33,753 nucleotides of DNA from Betaproteobacteria bacterium (GTDB lineage Bacteria; Pseudomonadota; Gammaproteobacteria; Burkholderiales; SG8-39), in assembly GCA_016189945.1 (NCBI GenBank), contig JACPRN010000104.1, positions 1 to 33,753 of the forward strand, read 5' to 3'. How positions within the stretch are numbered: position 1 is the first letter of the stretch; each line of letters begins with the position of its first letter. The translations under genes and the position numbers were made by a program. The notes beneath the pieces are model-generated. The model did no database searches. It worked only from the letters and a program-made list of their open reading frames with translations, and was not told where the DNA came from. This document shows, piece after piece, positions 16,205 to 24,538 of this stretch.

Positions 16205-17653
16205 ATGACTTATAGCACCATGAGAGATTTTTTGAGCGCGCTGGAGACGAAGGGCCTGCTGCGCCGGATCGAAAAGCCCGTCGACCCCACCTGGGAACCG
16301 GCGGCCCTGGCGAAATGGATGTACCAGGCCTTGCCGGCCGAAAAACGCTTCGGCATGCTGTTCGAGAAAGTCCTCGGCTCCGACATCCCGATTGCCACCG
16401 CCGCGCTGGGCGCCAATACCGCCACCTACGCCGCCGCGCTCGGCGTCGAGCCCGAAGGCATCAACGCTGCCTGGGCGAGGGCCTGCCTCAACCCGATCGC
16501 GCCCAAAGAGGTCAAGAACGCGCCGTGCCAGGAAGTGGTCATCTCGGGCAAAGATGTTCGCCTTTCCTACCTGCCGATCCCCGTGTGGACGCCGGGCAAG
16601 GACAAAGGCCCCTACATCACGACCATCACCGCGACCAGGGACCTCGATACCGGCAAACAGAACATGGGCGTGTACCGCACCCTGGTGCGCGACGAGAAAA
16701 CCGTCGTCTCCAACCTCCAGCCGGGCCGCCACGGCTACGCCAATACGCTCACCTGGACCGGCAAAGGCAGGCCCGCGCCCATCGCCTGGGTGATTGCGGC
16801 ACCCCCCGCGGTGCATCTCGCCGCGGTGGCCCGCCTGCCCTATGGGGCCGAAGAGATCGCGATCGCCGGGGCCCTGATGGGCGCGCCGGTTCCCATGGTG
16901 AAGTGCAAGACGGTCGATCTTTGCGTCCCGGCCGAGGCCGAGATCATCGTCGAAGGCGAGGTCCATCCCGGTGAGACCGACATGGAAGGCCCGTTCGGAG
17001 AATTCGCCGGCTACATGGGACCGATCGACCGCCGTCCTGTGGTGCGCATCACCGCGATCACGCAGCGCAAGAACCCGATCTATTACGGCCTGACCAGCCA
17101 GATGCCGCCCTCGGAGAGCACCACCATCCAGAGCCTCACCAACGCCGGGATCCTGCTCAAGACCCTGCGCCACGACCTGGGCGAGATCGCGGTGAGCGAC
17201 GCCTTCATCGACCTCACCTACGGCGGACTGCTCGCGCACGCGATCGTCGCCATGAAACCGGCCTATCCCGGGCATGCGAAGAAAGTCGGACGCCTGGTCG
17301 CGGCCGCCTCCTCGGTCAAGCGGGTGACGGTGGTCGACGAGGATGTCGACATCCGCGATTCATCGCACGTCGACTGGGCCATGAACTCGCGCTACAACCC
17401 GGCGCGCGACACCATCCTCGTCGACGATGTCTATTACCGGACCAAGGCGGGCCAGGTCTGCATCGATCCGTCGGTCGCGCACAACACGATGGGCAGCAAA
17501 GTGATCTGCGATGCGACGCTCAAGGTGGACGCCGGCACTTTCTCCCTGCCGCCGAAGGCGATCATGATGAAGGCGCTCGACGCGTGGAAGCAGGCCGGTC
17601 TGCCCGAGTTCGAGATCCCCAAGCGCGCCAGGCTGCGCATCGACGCTTCGTGA
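16205..17653 (+). CDS. UbiD-family (prenylated-FMN) decarboxylase
   Basis: The product is 482 residues, in the normal 450-520 range, with GGAG six bases before the ATG. UbiD enzymes add or remove a carboxyl group on aromatic, heteroaromatic or alpha,beta-unsaturated acids using prenylated FMN. The catalytic E-R-E set seems intact: R158 in MGVYRTLV, and E261 and E266 in EGPFGEF. The R to E spacing (103) is close to that of the fungal ferulate decarboxylase Fdc1 (R173, E277, E282). VYYGLT-like IYYGLTSQMPPSE and the C-terminal VDWAMNSRYNP/MGSKVICDAT segments are also typical. It sits alone on the plus strand between two paralogous Bug genes. No UbiX-type prenyltransferase is in the window, so the cofactor must be made elsewhere. 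Substrate unknown; catabolic use is favoured over ubiquinone synthesis by context. Confidence 0.93.
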   Translation: MTYSTMRDFLSALETKGLLRRIEKPVDPTWEPAALAKWMYQALPAEKRFGMLFEKVLGSDIPIATAALGANTATYAAALGVEPEGINAAWARACLNPIAPKEVKNAPCQEVVISGKDVRLSYLPIPVWTPGKDKGPYITTITATRDLDTGKQNMGVYRTLVRDEKTVVSNLQPGRHGYANTLTWTGKGRPAPIAWVIAAPPAVHLAAVARLPYGAEEIAIAGALMGAPVPMVKCKTVDLCVPAEAEIIVEGEVHPGETDMEGPFGEFAGYMGPIDRRPVVRITAITQRKNPIYYGLTSQMPPSESTTIQSLTNAGILLKTLRHDLGEIAVSDAFIDLTYGGLLAHAIVAMKPAYPGHAKKVGRLVAAASSVKRVTVVDEDVDIRDSSHVDWAMNSRYNPARDTILVDDVYYRTKAGQVCIDPSVAHNTMGSKVICDATLKVDAGTFSLPPKAIMMKALDAWKQAGLPEFEIPKRARLRIDAS

Positions 17654-17656
17654 GCG

Positions 17657-18640
17657 TCAACCCGCTTTTACGCCCGCAGCCTTGATCACCTTGGCCCAGC
17701 GGGCGATCTCTTCGCGCACGAAGGCGGCGAGCTCCTCCGGGGTGCTCGAGGCGGGCTCATTGCCGGTCCCGAGAATGCGCTCGCGCACTTCGGGAAGCGC
17801 AAGCGCGCGCGCCGTCTCCGCGTTCAGCCGCGCGATGACCTCCCGCGGCACGCCCGCGGGCGCCCCCATGATGAACCAGGTGGTGACATCGAACCCGGGC
17901 AGTCCGTTTTCGGCGATCGTTGCGATATCTGGTGCGAATGCCGAGCGCTTGGCGCCGGTGGTGCCGATCGAGCGCAGCTTTCCGGATCGCACATGGGGAA
18001 GCGCCGAGTGCAGGTCGATGATTCCCAGGGGCACCTGCCCGGCCATGGTATCGGTCGTTGCCGGCGCGGTGCCCTTGTAGGGAATGTGGGTCATGTCGAT
18101 CCCGGTCATCTGCTTCAACAGCTCGCCGGCAAGATGGTGCGAAGTGCCGGTGCCGCCGGTGGCGAAGGAAAGCGACCCCGGCTTGGCCCTGGCGGCAGCG
18201 ATCAGGTCCCCCAGGGAACGTATCGCGCTCGAACCGGGCACCGCCACCAGCAGCGCTGCGGTCGAGAGCTTGCTGACCGGCGCCATGTCGCGCCTCGGAT
18301 CGTAGGCAAGATCGGGCAAGAGCGTCGGGCTGACTGCGATCGGACCCGGGGTGCCGAGAAAAACGGTGTGGCCATCGGGAGGCGATTTCATTCCCGCCCC
18401 CACCCCAACGGTTCCACCGCCGCCGCCGCGGTTCTCGACGATGACCTGTTGGCCAAACGACTTCGACAATTCCTGCGCGATGATCCTCGCCGTGGCATCG
18501 GCCCCGCCTCCGGGCGGAAACGGGACGATGAATCGAATCGGTTTCGAGGGCCAGGCGCCCTGGGCGGAAGCTCCGGTCGAGATCGAGAGGCCGAGGAGCG
18601 CAAGCGCGAGAGCGCAGGGTAAAGCGGTCGGAAAACGCAT
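17657..18640 (-). CDS. Bug/TctC-family receptor (copy 3), paralogue of copy 2
   Basis: The product is 327 residues. The ATG at 18640 has AGGAGGGGG about seven bases upstream. A signal peptide ends at GASAQG. It can be aligned without gaps to copy 2, with roughly three quarters of the residues the same by eye. Differences include DLHSALPH where copy 2 has DLTSALPH, and HTVFLG for YTVFLG. It is convergent with the UbiD gene, with three bases between the stop codons. The promoter area shares CATCTTAT with that of copy 2 at about the same distance. Ligand unknown; an aromatic or heteroaromatic acid handled by UbiD is a reasonable guess. Confidence 0.93.
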   Translation of the reverse strand: MRFPTALPCALALALLGLSISTGASAQGAWPSKPIRFIVPFPPGGGADATARIIAQELSKSFGQQVIVENRGGGGGTVGVGAGMKSPPDGHTVFLGTPGPIAVSPTLLPDLAYDPRRDMAPVSKLSTAALLVAVPGSSAIRSLGDLIAAARAKPGSLSFATGGTGTSHHLAGELLKQMTGIDMTHIPYKGTAPATTDTMAGQVPLGIIDLHSALPHVRSGKLRSIGTTGAKRSAFAPDIATIAENGLPGFDVTTWFIMGAPAGVPREVIARLNAETARALALPEVRERILGTGNEPASSTPEELAAFVREEIARWAKVIKAAGVKAG

Positions 18641-18673
18641 GGTCGTTCCCCCTCCTCAAAAGGAAGCGGCCAT

Positions 18674-18701
18674 CTTATACCGGGCCTGCGCCGGGAGACA
18701 A
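18674..18701 (-). promoter_or_regulatory. Possible sigma-70 promoter of Bug copy 3
   Basis: On the minus strand TTGTCT (18701-18696) and TATAAG (18679-18674) are separated by 16 bases, matching the consensus at 4 of 6 and 5 of 6 positions. The -10 lies 33 bases upstream of the start codon. The plus-strand octamer CATCTTAT of this region recurs at 16081-16088 upstream of the paralogous Bug gene. Assigned by eye only. Confidence 0.35.
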
Positions 18702-18708
18702 CCCGATT

Positions 18709-20220
18709 TCAGCCGCTTTGGCGCATGTACGCGCCAAAGCGCTCGCGCTGCCCTTCGCTCATGTGCAGAGCGCACTTGGTCCGCCTCCAGAGCACGTCAT
18801 CGGCTTCGCGCGCCCATTCGTTGGCGACGAGGTAGCGCACCTCGGCCTCGAACAACCCGCCGCCGAAGTCTTCGCCCAGCTCGGCCTCCTCGCGCGCCGA
18901 GCCGAGAATCTCCGGGACGAGCGTGCCGTGGCGACGCGCAAGGCGCGCGAGCCACTCCCCGTTGAAATTCGGATAACGGCGCTGCAACTCGGCAAGCACG
19001 CGATCGAAGTCCGCCCCGCCGAAGTCTCCTCCCGGGAGCGGCTCGGCATGGGTCCAGGAGCCGCGCGATGGAAGCAAGCGCGAAAGCTTGCCCATCACGG
19101 TCTCGGCAAGCCTGCGGTAAGTGGTGATCTTGCCGCCGACAAGCGTTACCAACGGCGGTCCGGCAAAATCGAGCTGCAGGTGATAGTCGCGCGTGATCGC
19201 CGAGGGATCTTCAGTGCCGTCGCCGTAGAGCGCGCGCACGCCGCTATAGCTCCAGAGCACTTGGGCCGGAGTGATCGGCCGCTCGGTATAGCGGCTGGCG
19301 GCCGCGCACAGATAGGCGATTTCCTCGGGGCTGATTTCCGCCCGGCTCGGGTTCGCGGGGAGCGGCACGTCGGTCGTTCCCACCAGCGTGAACTCGCGCT
19401 CGAAGGGGATGAGAAACACGATGCGAGCGTCCGGGTTCTGCAGGATATAGGCGTGGGTCTTCTCGTGGATCCTCGGAACCACGATGTGGCTGCCTTTGAC
19501 CAGGCGCACGTTGCCTGAGGCGCCGATTCCGATTGCGCGCTCGAGCACGCCCTCCACCCAGGGCCCGGCGGCGTTGACGAGCGCTTTCGCGCTCGCCTGC
19601 AACTCGCCTTTTTCCCCCTTGAGCACAATGCGCCACGCACCCCTCTCGCGCCGCGCCGCGACGCAGGGCGTACGCGTGAGTATGCTCGCGCCGTGCGCCT
19701 TGGCCGAGCGCGCATTGGCCACCACCAGGCGCGCGTCATCGACCGAGCAGTCGTAATAGGCGAAACCGCTTCTGAATTCGCGCTTGAGGCCGGCCCCGTA
19801 GCCATCGGGTTCGAGCCGCACCGGCCGGGATTTGGGCAGCGAACTGCGGCTGCCGCCCAGCCCCCATGCGCGCGTTCCCAGGTGCTCGTAGAGAAAAAGC
19901 CCGGCGCGGAGCATCCACGCCGGGCGCAGATGGCTCTCGTAGGGAAGCACGAACTCGAGCGGCCGGACGAGGTGCGGCGCTATCTTCAGCAGCGCTTCGC
20001 GCTCAGCGAGCGCTTCTGCCACCAGCCTCAGCTCGCCGTGCTCGAGATAGCGCAGCCCGCCGTGGATGAGCTTGGTCGAAGCCGAGGAAGTGCCTCCGCC
20101 GAGGTCTCCCGCCTCGGCAAGCAGCACCCGCAGGCCGCGGCCCGCGGCCTCGCGGGCGACGCCCGCACCGTTGATGCCGCCGCCGATAATGGCCAGATCG
20201 TAGTTGGCAGGGGCGTTCAT
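18709..20220 (-). CDS. glpD: Glycerol-3-phosphate dehydrogenase, aerobic FAD type
   Basis: The product is 503 residues from the ATG at 20220, which suits GlpD; the ORF-track extension to 20511 is antisense to the divergent MFS gene. The FAD Rossmann motif is YDLAIIGGGINGAGVAREAAGRG near the N-terminus, followed by SSASTKLIHGGLRYLEHGE, which is diagnostic of GlpD. Later come LVNAAGPWVEGVL, LVKGSHIVVPR, FERTEFTLVGTTD-like FEREFTLVGTTDVPL, and GGKITTYRRLAE. The C-terminal DAO_C domain is present. It oxidises sn-glycerol 3-phosphate to dihydroxyacetone phosphate at the inner membrane and reduces ubiquinone. No glpK or glpF gene accompanies it. Confidence 0.93.
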   Translation of the reverse strand: MNAPANYDLAIIGGGINGAGVAREAAGRGLRVLLAEAGDLGGGTSSASTKLIHGGLRYLEHGELRLVAEALAEREALLKIAPHLVRPLEFVLPYESHLRPAWMLRAGLFLYEHLGTRAWGLGGSRSSLPKSRPVRLEPDGYGAGLKREFRSGFAYYDCSVDDARLVVANARSAKAHGASILTRTPCVAARRERGAWRIVLKGEKGELQASAKALVNAAGPWVEGVLERAIGIGASGNVRLVKGSHIVVPRIHEKTHAYILQNPDARIVFLIPFEREFTLVGTTDVPLPANPSRAEISPEEIAYLCAAASRYTERPITPAQVLWSYSGVRALYGDGTEDPSAITRDYHLQLDFAGPPLVTLVGGKITTYRRLAETVMGKLSRLLPSRGSWTHAEPLPGGDFGGADFDRVLAELQRRYPNFNGEWLARLARRHGTLVPEILGSAREEAELGEDFGGGLFEAEVRYLVANEWAREADDVLWRRTKCALHMSEGQRERFGAYMRQSG

Positions 20221-20250
20221 GGGCGCGGCGCGTGACGTGCGGCATGTAGC

Positions 20251-20260
20251 TACAATGGGC
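20251..20260 (+). promoter_or_regulatory. -10-like box upstream of MFS copy A
   Basis: TACAAT at 20251-20256 lies inside GCTACAATGG, a ten-base string repeated upstream of the paralogous gene at 21579-21588. No good -35 hexamer is visible at the right distance here. It lies 30 bases before the chosen ATG. Confidence 0.35.
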
Positions 20261-20286
20261 GACTTTTCGGTCCGGTGTTGCGCAGC

Positions 20287-21540
20287 ATGAGACAAAGCGA
20301 TCTTACGCCCCTGCAAAGGGGACTCATATTCGGCGGGGCGGCGATGATGCTCAGCATGAGCATGGGGATTCGCCAGAGCTGGGGGCTGTTCCAGCCGCAC
20401 ATGATCCGCGACATCGGCATCAGCGCCGCGGATTTTTCGCTGGCGATCGCGCTGCAGAACATTATCTGGGGCATTACGCAACCCTTCGTCGGCATGCTCG
20501 TCGATCATCATGGGGCGCGCCGGATCGCGGTTGCGGGCACGCTCCTCTATGCCGCGGGGGTGGCGGTGAGCATATTCGCGACATCGGCGCTGGTCCTGAT
20601 CCTAGGGGCCGGCGTCTGCGTCGGCATCGCGCTTTCGTGCACCTCCTCGAACATGGCCATGTCGAGCACCGCGCGCGCCACCTCGCCCGCGAAGCGCAGC
20701 GTCACCCTGGGCAGCGTCTCGGCGCTGGGCTCGCTCGGCCTCGTGCTCGCATCCCCCTTGGCGCAGTCGCTGATCACCTCCAGCGGCTGGCAGATCGCGA
20801 TGGTCTCATTCCTCGGACTGGTCGCGGTCATGCTTCCGGCGGCATTCCTCGCCGGCGCGGCCGACAAAATCAAAATCGAAGTGCCCCATGGGACCCAACA
20901 GTCGGTGGGCGAGGCGATTCGCGAGGCCGCAGCGCATCCGGGCTACGTGACGCTGGTGCTCGCTTTCTTTGTCTGCGGCCTGCAGCTCGTGTTCATCACT
21001 ACGCACTTGCCCACGTACCTCGAGATCTGCGGTATCGATCCGGTGGTGGGATCGACCTCGCTTGCGCTGATCGGCCTGTTCAACGTCGGCGGAACCTATT
21101 TCTTCGGCTGGCTGGGAGGGCGTTATTCCAAGCGAGTCCTGCTCGGCGGCATCTACATCTTGCGCTCGCTCGTAATCACCGCCTATTTCCTGGTGCCGCC
21201 GACGGCCACTTCGACCCTGGTCTTCGCCGCGGCGATGGGGGCGCTGTGGCTGAGCGTGACCCCGCTCTACACGGGGCTCGTCATCCACCTCTTCGGCCTG
21301 CGCTTCATGACCACGCTGATCGGAATCATGTTCTTCAGCCACCAGGTGGGCGCGTTCCTCGGAGCCTGGGGCGGCGGCCTCATCTACAGCGCGATCGGCT
21401 CCTATGATCTGGCCTGGAAATGGGGGGTGGCGATCGGCCTCGTCGCCGGCGTGTTCCAGATGATGATGAACATGCGCCCGAGCCCGCGCCTCGCCGCAGA
21501 AGGCGCGCCCAAGGCGCAGGCGGCCGCGCTCTCGCGCTGA
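20287..21540 (+). CDS. MFS transporter, copy A of a tandem pair
   Basis: This is a 12-segment major facilitator protein of 417 residues. The ATG at 20287 is chosen over the in-frame GTG at 20275 because it aligns with the start of the tandem paralogue (MRQSDL / MKRNQL). Evidence: GIRQSWGLFQPHMIRD in the first helix region, GMLVDHHGARRIAVAG as the loop 2-3 motif of the superfamily, LGAGVCVGIALSCTSSNMAM, and FFGWLGGRYSKRVLLGG as the repeat of the loop motif in the second half. The central loop around residue 200 is polar. The pattern recalls the oxalate/formate antiporter or monocarboxylate branches, but substrate cannot be assigned. It is divergent from glpD with 66 bases between. Confidence 0.9.
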   Translation: MRQSDLTPLQRGLIFGGAAMMLSMSMGIRQSWGLFQPHMIRDIGISAADFSLAIALQNIIWGITQPFVGMLVDHHGARRIAVAGTLLYAAGVAVSIFATSALVLILGAGVCVGIALSCTSSNMAMSSTARATSPAKRSVTLGSVSALGSLGLVLASPLAQSLITSSGWQIAMVSFLGLVAVMLPAAFLAGAADKIKIEVPHGTQQSVGEAIREAAAHPGYVTLVLAFFVCGLQLVFITTHLPTYLEICGIDPVVGSTSLALIGLFNVGGTYFFGWLGGRYSKRVLLGGIYILRSLVITAYFLVPPTATSTLVFAAAMGALWLSVTPLYTGLVIHLFGLRFMTTLIGIMFFSHQVGAFLGAWGGGLIYSAIGSYDLAWKWGVAIGLVAGVFQMMMNMRPSPRLAAEGAPKAQAAALSR

Positions 21541-21556
21541 TTTGCGCCGTAATAAA

Positions 21557-21585
21557 GCGACACTGCCGCGCTCTGCCGCTACAAT
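21557..21585 (+). promoter_or_regulatory. Putative sigma-70 promoter of MFS copy B
   Basis: GCGACA (21557-21562) and TACAAT (21580-21585) stand 17 bases apart, with 4 of 6 and 5 of 6 consensus matches. The start codon at 21595 begins only nine bases after the -10 box, so the transcript would be leaderless or almost so. No ribosome-binding site is visible before this gene, in agreement with that. Confidence 0.5.
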
Positions 21586-21594
21586 GGCGCCCGA

Positions 21595-22851
21595 ATGAAA
21601 CGAAACCAACTCTCGCGCGGGCAAGTCCTGCTCATCCTCGGCGGGGCCTCGGTCATGATTTCCATGGCGATGGGCATTCGCCAGAGCTGGGGACTGTTCC
21701 AGCCGCACATGATCCGCGATCTGGGCATTACTGCCGCGGATTTCTCTCTCGCGATCGCGGTGCAGAACATCGTCTGGGGCGCAACGCAGCCTTTCGTCGG
21801 CATGCTCGCCGACCGCCACGGGGCGCGCCCGGTGGCGATCGCGGGCGTGCTGGTCTACGGGGCAGGGGTGCTCCTCAGCCTGCTGGCGAAATCCGCCTTG
21901 GTGCTCGTCCTTGGCGCTGGGGTGTGCGTGGGCATCGCCATGTCCTGCACCGGATCGAACATCGCCATGGCCGTGACCGCGCGCACCGTCTCGCCCGCTG
22001 CGCGCAGCGTCGCCATGGGCGCGGTCTCCGCAATCGGCTCGCTTGGCCTCACTTTTGCCTCGCCCTTAGCGCAATCGCTGATCTCAAGCGACGGCTGGCA
22101 GGCCGCCATGGTGTTTTTCCTGGCTCTGGTCGCGGCCATGCTGCCGGCGGCGTTCTTCGCCGGCGGCTCCGACAGAATCGAGCGCGAAGCGTTCCTCGGC
22201 GCGGAGCAGTCGGTCGGGGAGGCCGTGCGCGAGGCCTTCGGCCATTCGGGTTACGTGGTCATGGCGCTCGCGTTCTTTGTCTGCGGGCTGCAGCTCGTGT
22301 TTCTCACCACGCACCTGCCGACCTATCTTGCCATTTGCGGCATGGACCCGACGGTGGGGTCCACGGCGCTTGCGCTGGTGGGTCTTTTCAACGTGGGCGG
22401 ATCGTATCTCTTCGGCTGGCTGGGCGGCCGCTATTCCAAGCGCGTGCTGCTCGGGGGCATCTATGTGCTGCGCTCGCTGTTCATCACGGCGTATTTCCTG
22501 ACGCCGCCCTCGCCCGCATCCACCTTGGTCTTCGCCGCGGCCATGGGCACGCTCTGGCTCGGGGTGATCCCGCTCTTGAGCGGGCTGGTGATCCATTTGT
22601 TCGGCCTGCGCTTCCTTGCCACGCTCGCGGGCATCGCCTTTTTCAGCCACCAGGTCGGATCGTTCCTCGGCGCCTGGGGCGGCGGCGTGATCTACAGCGC
22701 GCTCGGGTCTTATGACCTGGCGTGGAAATCGGCGGTGGCGATCGGCCTGATCGCAGGCGGCTTCCAGATGATGATGAACGTGCGCCCCACGGCGCGTGTG
22801 GCCGCCGAGCGGCAAGCCGGCGCCCGCTCGGTCCCCCAGGCCGCGGGATAA
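21595..22851 (+). CDS. MFS transporter, copy B of a tandem pair
   Basis: This major facilitator protein has 418 residues and is similar to copy A from end to end, including RQSWGLFQPHMIRDLGITAA, TQPFVGMLADRHGAR, LGAGVCVGIAMSCTGSN, CGLQLVFLTTHLPTYLAICG and FGWLGGRYSKRVLLGG. The copies differ at many sites, especially in the central loop (DRIEREAFLGAEQS versus DKIKIEVPHGTQQS) and the C-terminal tail. This is an old duplication with room for different substrates, not a recent copy. It has no visible Shine-Dalgarno sequence. The next MFS gene follows after 23 bases. Confidence 0.9.
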   Translation: MKRNQLSRGQVLLILGGASVMISMAMGIRQSWGLFQPHMIRDLGITAADFSLAIAVQNIVWGATQPFVGMLADRHGARPVAIAGVLVYGAGVLLSLLAKSALVLVLGAGVCVGIAMSCTGSNIAMAVTARTVSPAARSVAMGAVSAIGSLGLTFASPLAQSLISSDGWQAAMVFFLALVAAMLPAAFFAGGSDRIEREAFLGAEQSVGEAVREAFGHSGYVVMALAFFVCGLQLVFLTTHLPTYLAICGMDPTVGSTALALVGLFNVGGSYLFGWLGGRYSKRVLLGGIYVLRSLFITAYFLTPPSPASTLVFAAAMGTLWLGVIPLLSGLVIHLFGLRFLATLAGIAFFSHQVGSFLGAWGGGVIYSALGSYDLAWKSAVAIGLIAGGFQMMMNVRPTARVAAERQAGARSVPQAAG

Positions 22852-22874
22852 CGGCGAAGAGGACATCGGTTTTC

Positions 22875-24110
22875 ATGGAACTCGCATCGCCGCGCGGCGG
22901 CTCGAACAACGAAGCGAAGGCGGTCGGGCTGGTCTGCTCGGCCCACTTCTTTGCCCACTTCCACATGCTGTTGCTGCCGCCGCTCTTTCCCCTGCTGCGC
23001 GAATTCTACGGCGTGGGGTTCACCGAGCTGGGCTTTGCGATCTCCGCCTTGGCCGTCACCAGCGGCGTGGCGCAGATCCCGCTCGGCTTCTTGGTCGACC
23101 GCTACGGCGCGCGGACGATACTGATCGCCGGCACCTTCCTGCAGTCGGTGGCGATCGGGTTGATCGGCATAAGCCCCGTCTACGGCGTGCTCGTCGCGCT
23201 GCTGGCGGCAGCAGGGCTCGCCAATGCGGTCTATCACCCTGCGGACTACGCGATCCTCAACGCCTCGGTCGACAAGAAGCGCATCGGACGCGTCTTTTCC
23301 ATCCACACTTTCGCCGGCGTGCTCGGCGATGCGCTCGCGCCGGCGACGGTGCTTTTCCTCGCATCCTTCGTGGGCTGGCGCGCGGCGCTAGCCGCCTGCG
23401 GCGCCTTCGGCGCGCTCGTTGCCGCCCTCATGTGGATGAATTCCCGCATTCTGCAAGACACCGGGCAGGCGCAGCGCGCCGCCGAACATCAGGCGGGCGG
23501 CGGCGCGCCGCAGCGCACCGGCATGGCGCTTTTGCTCAGCACGCCGGTGCTGATGGGGCTGCTCTTCTATGCCGGGATACACATGACCAACCGCGGCTTT
23601 AACACCTTCTCCGTTTCGGCGCTGCACGAGCTCTACCAGATGCCGCTCGCCGCCGCGACCATGGTCCTGTCGGCATACCTTTTCGTCGCGCCCATCGGTG
23701 TGCTCGTCGGCGGATGGGTCGCGGACCGGGCTGCGCGCCACGACGCACTGGCCGCCGCTTGCTTCCTCGGCATGGGCGCTTCGGTTTTCGCGGTCGCCGC
23801 CTTCGATCCGCCGCTGGCCGTGATCGGGCTGCTGTTTGTCCTTGCCGGATTTTGCCACGGGTTCGTTTCGCCCCAGCGCGACATGATGATCCGCTCGGTC
23901 ACCCCGCCCGGACAAATGGGCAAGGTGTTCGGCTTCGTGTCCACGGGATTCAACGTCGGCGGGGTGATCGCGCCGATTCTTTTCGGCTGGCTGCTCGATC
24001 ACTCGAGCCCGCGCAACGTCTTCTGGGTAATCGGCGCCCTGTCGCTGGCGACCATCGCGACCATCTTCGCCACCGGCGCCGGGCAAAGAAACGCCACGGC
24101 AAAGGCTTAG
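22875..24110 (+). CDS. MFS transporter of a different subfamily
   Basis: The product is 411 residues from the ATG at 22875; the ORF-track start at 22722 lies inside the previous gene. Twelve hydrophobic segments are present. The N-terminal part CSAHFFAHFHMLLLPPLFPLLREFYGV and ANAVYHPADYAILNASV resemble fosmidomycin-resistance (Fsr)-like transporters, where a similar H-P motif follows helix 4. The loop 2-3 motif reads GFLVDRYGARTILIAG. It is not closely similar to the two MFS proteins before it, though it probably shares their transcript. Substrate unknown. It ends two bases from the convergent HicA-like gene. Confidence 0.87.
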   Translation: MELASPRGGSNNEAKAVGLVCSAHFFAHFHMLLLPPLFPLLREFYGVGFTELGFAISALAVTSGVAQIPLGFLVDRYGARTILIAGTFLQSVAIGLIGISPVYGVLVALLAAAGLANAVYHPADYAILNASVDKKRIGRVFSIHTFAGVLGDALAPATVLFLASFVGWRAALAACGAFGALVAALMWMNSRILQDTGQAQRAAEHQAGGGAPQRTGMALLLSTPVLMGLLFYAGIHMTNRGFNTFSVSALHELYQMPLAAATMVLSAYLFVAPIGVLVGGWVADRAARHDALAAACFLGMGASVFAVAAFDPPLAVIGLLFVLAGFCHGFVSPQRDMMIRSVTPPGQMGKVFGFVSTGFNVGGVIAPILFGWLLDHSSPRNVFWVIGALSLATIATIFATGAGQRNATAKA

Positions 24111-24111
24111 T

Positions 24112-24414
24112 TCAGCCCGTCGATCCCTGCTTCGCCTTTTCCTTCATCGCTTCGAACAGCGAGGGCGTGACGCGGGCGCGCGCGAGAAATTCGCGCAGGA
24201 TCTTGACCCCCGAGCGGTCGAGCGTATTGCCGTGATGCGGCCGGTGCAGCACATCCTCGTGGCCGTGGAGCTTCACGCGCAGGCGCGCCCCGGAGAGCGA
24301 TTCGGTTTCGGCGCCCAAATGGTGCAGGAGCGACTCCACTTCGCGCCAGTGAATGTTGGCGCTGATCGGGTCGCGGAAGATGGAATGAATCAGTTGTTCG
24401 TGTTTGTGGCTCAT
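24112..24414 (-). CDS. HicA-like small protein, solitary
   Basis: The product is 100 residues from the ATG at 24414 (MSHKHEQLIHSIF); the ORF-track start at 24657 overlaps the fnr-like gene. The sequence follows the chromosomal HicA-family pattern: SANIHWREVESLLHHLGA, then a basic beta region, HRPHHGNTLDRSGVKILREFL and a C-terminal helix. HicA toxins are small double-stranded-RNA-binding-fold RNases whose catalytic histidine lies in a GSH motif. Here the equivalent stretch reads SGARLRV, so that histidine seems to be missing. No hicB gene stands on either side. It is therefore more likely a housekeeping relative than an active toxin. No ribosome site is visible. Confidence 0.75.
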   Translation of the reverse strand: MSHKHEQLIHSIFRDPISANIHWREVESLLHHLGAETESLSGARLRVKLHGHEDVLHRPHHGNTLDRSGVKILREFLARARVTPSLFEAMKEKAKQGSTG

Positions 24415-24518
24415 GGCAGGCTCGCGCGTAGCAGCCCGCCGATAGGATACCCCAGTTCGAGCAAACGCGGCATGCGAGGGCATGAAATCCCGTGAAATCC
24501 GCCCGGCTGCAGATGCGC

Positions 24519-24537
24519 CAGGCCGCGGGGCGGCCTG
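24519..24537 (-). terminator. Hairpin after the fnr-like gene
   Basis: CAGGCCGC and GCGGCCTG form a perfect eight-pair stem with a three-base loop, starting one base after the stop codon of the regulator gene. There is no U-tract after it on the minus strand, so it may be a weak terminator or a 3'-end protecting hairpin. Confidence 0.45.
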
Positions 24538-24538
24538 C

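Noticed and set aside
20287-22851. The MFS repeat as an assembly or sequencing duplication
   Set aside because: The two copies differ at many nucleotide and amino acid positions along their length, so they are true diverged paralogues.
24112-24414. A hicAB toxin-antitoxin system
   Set aside because: There is no hicB next to it and the catalytic GSH histidine is not present in the expected place.
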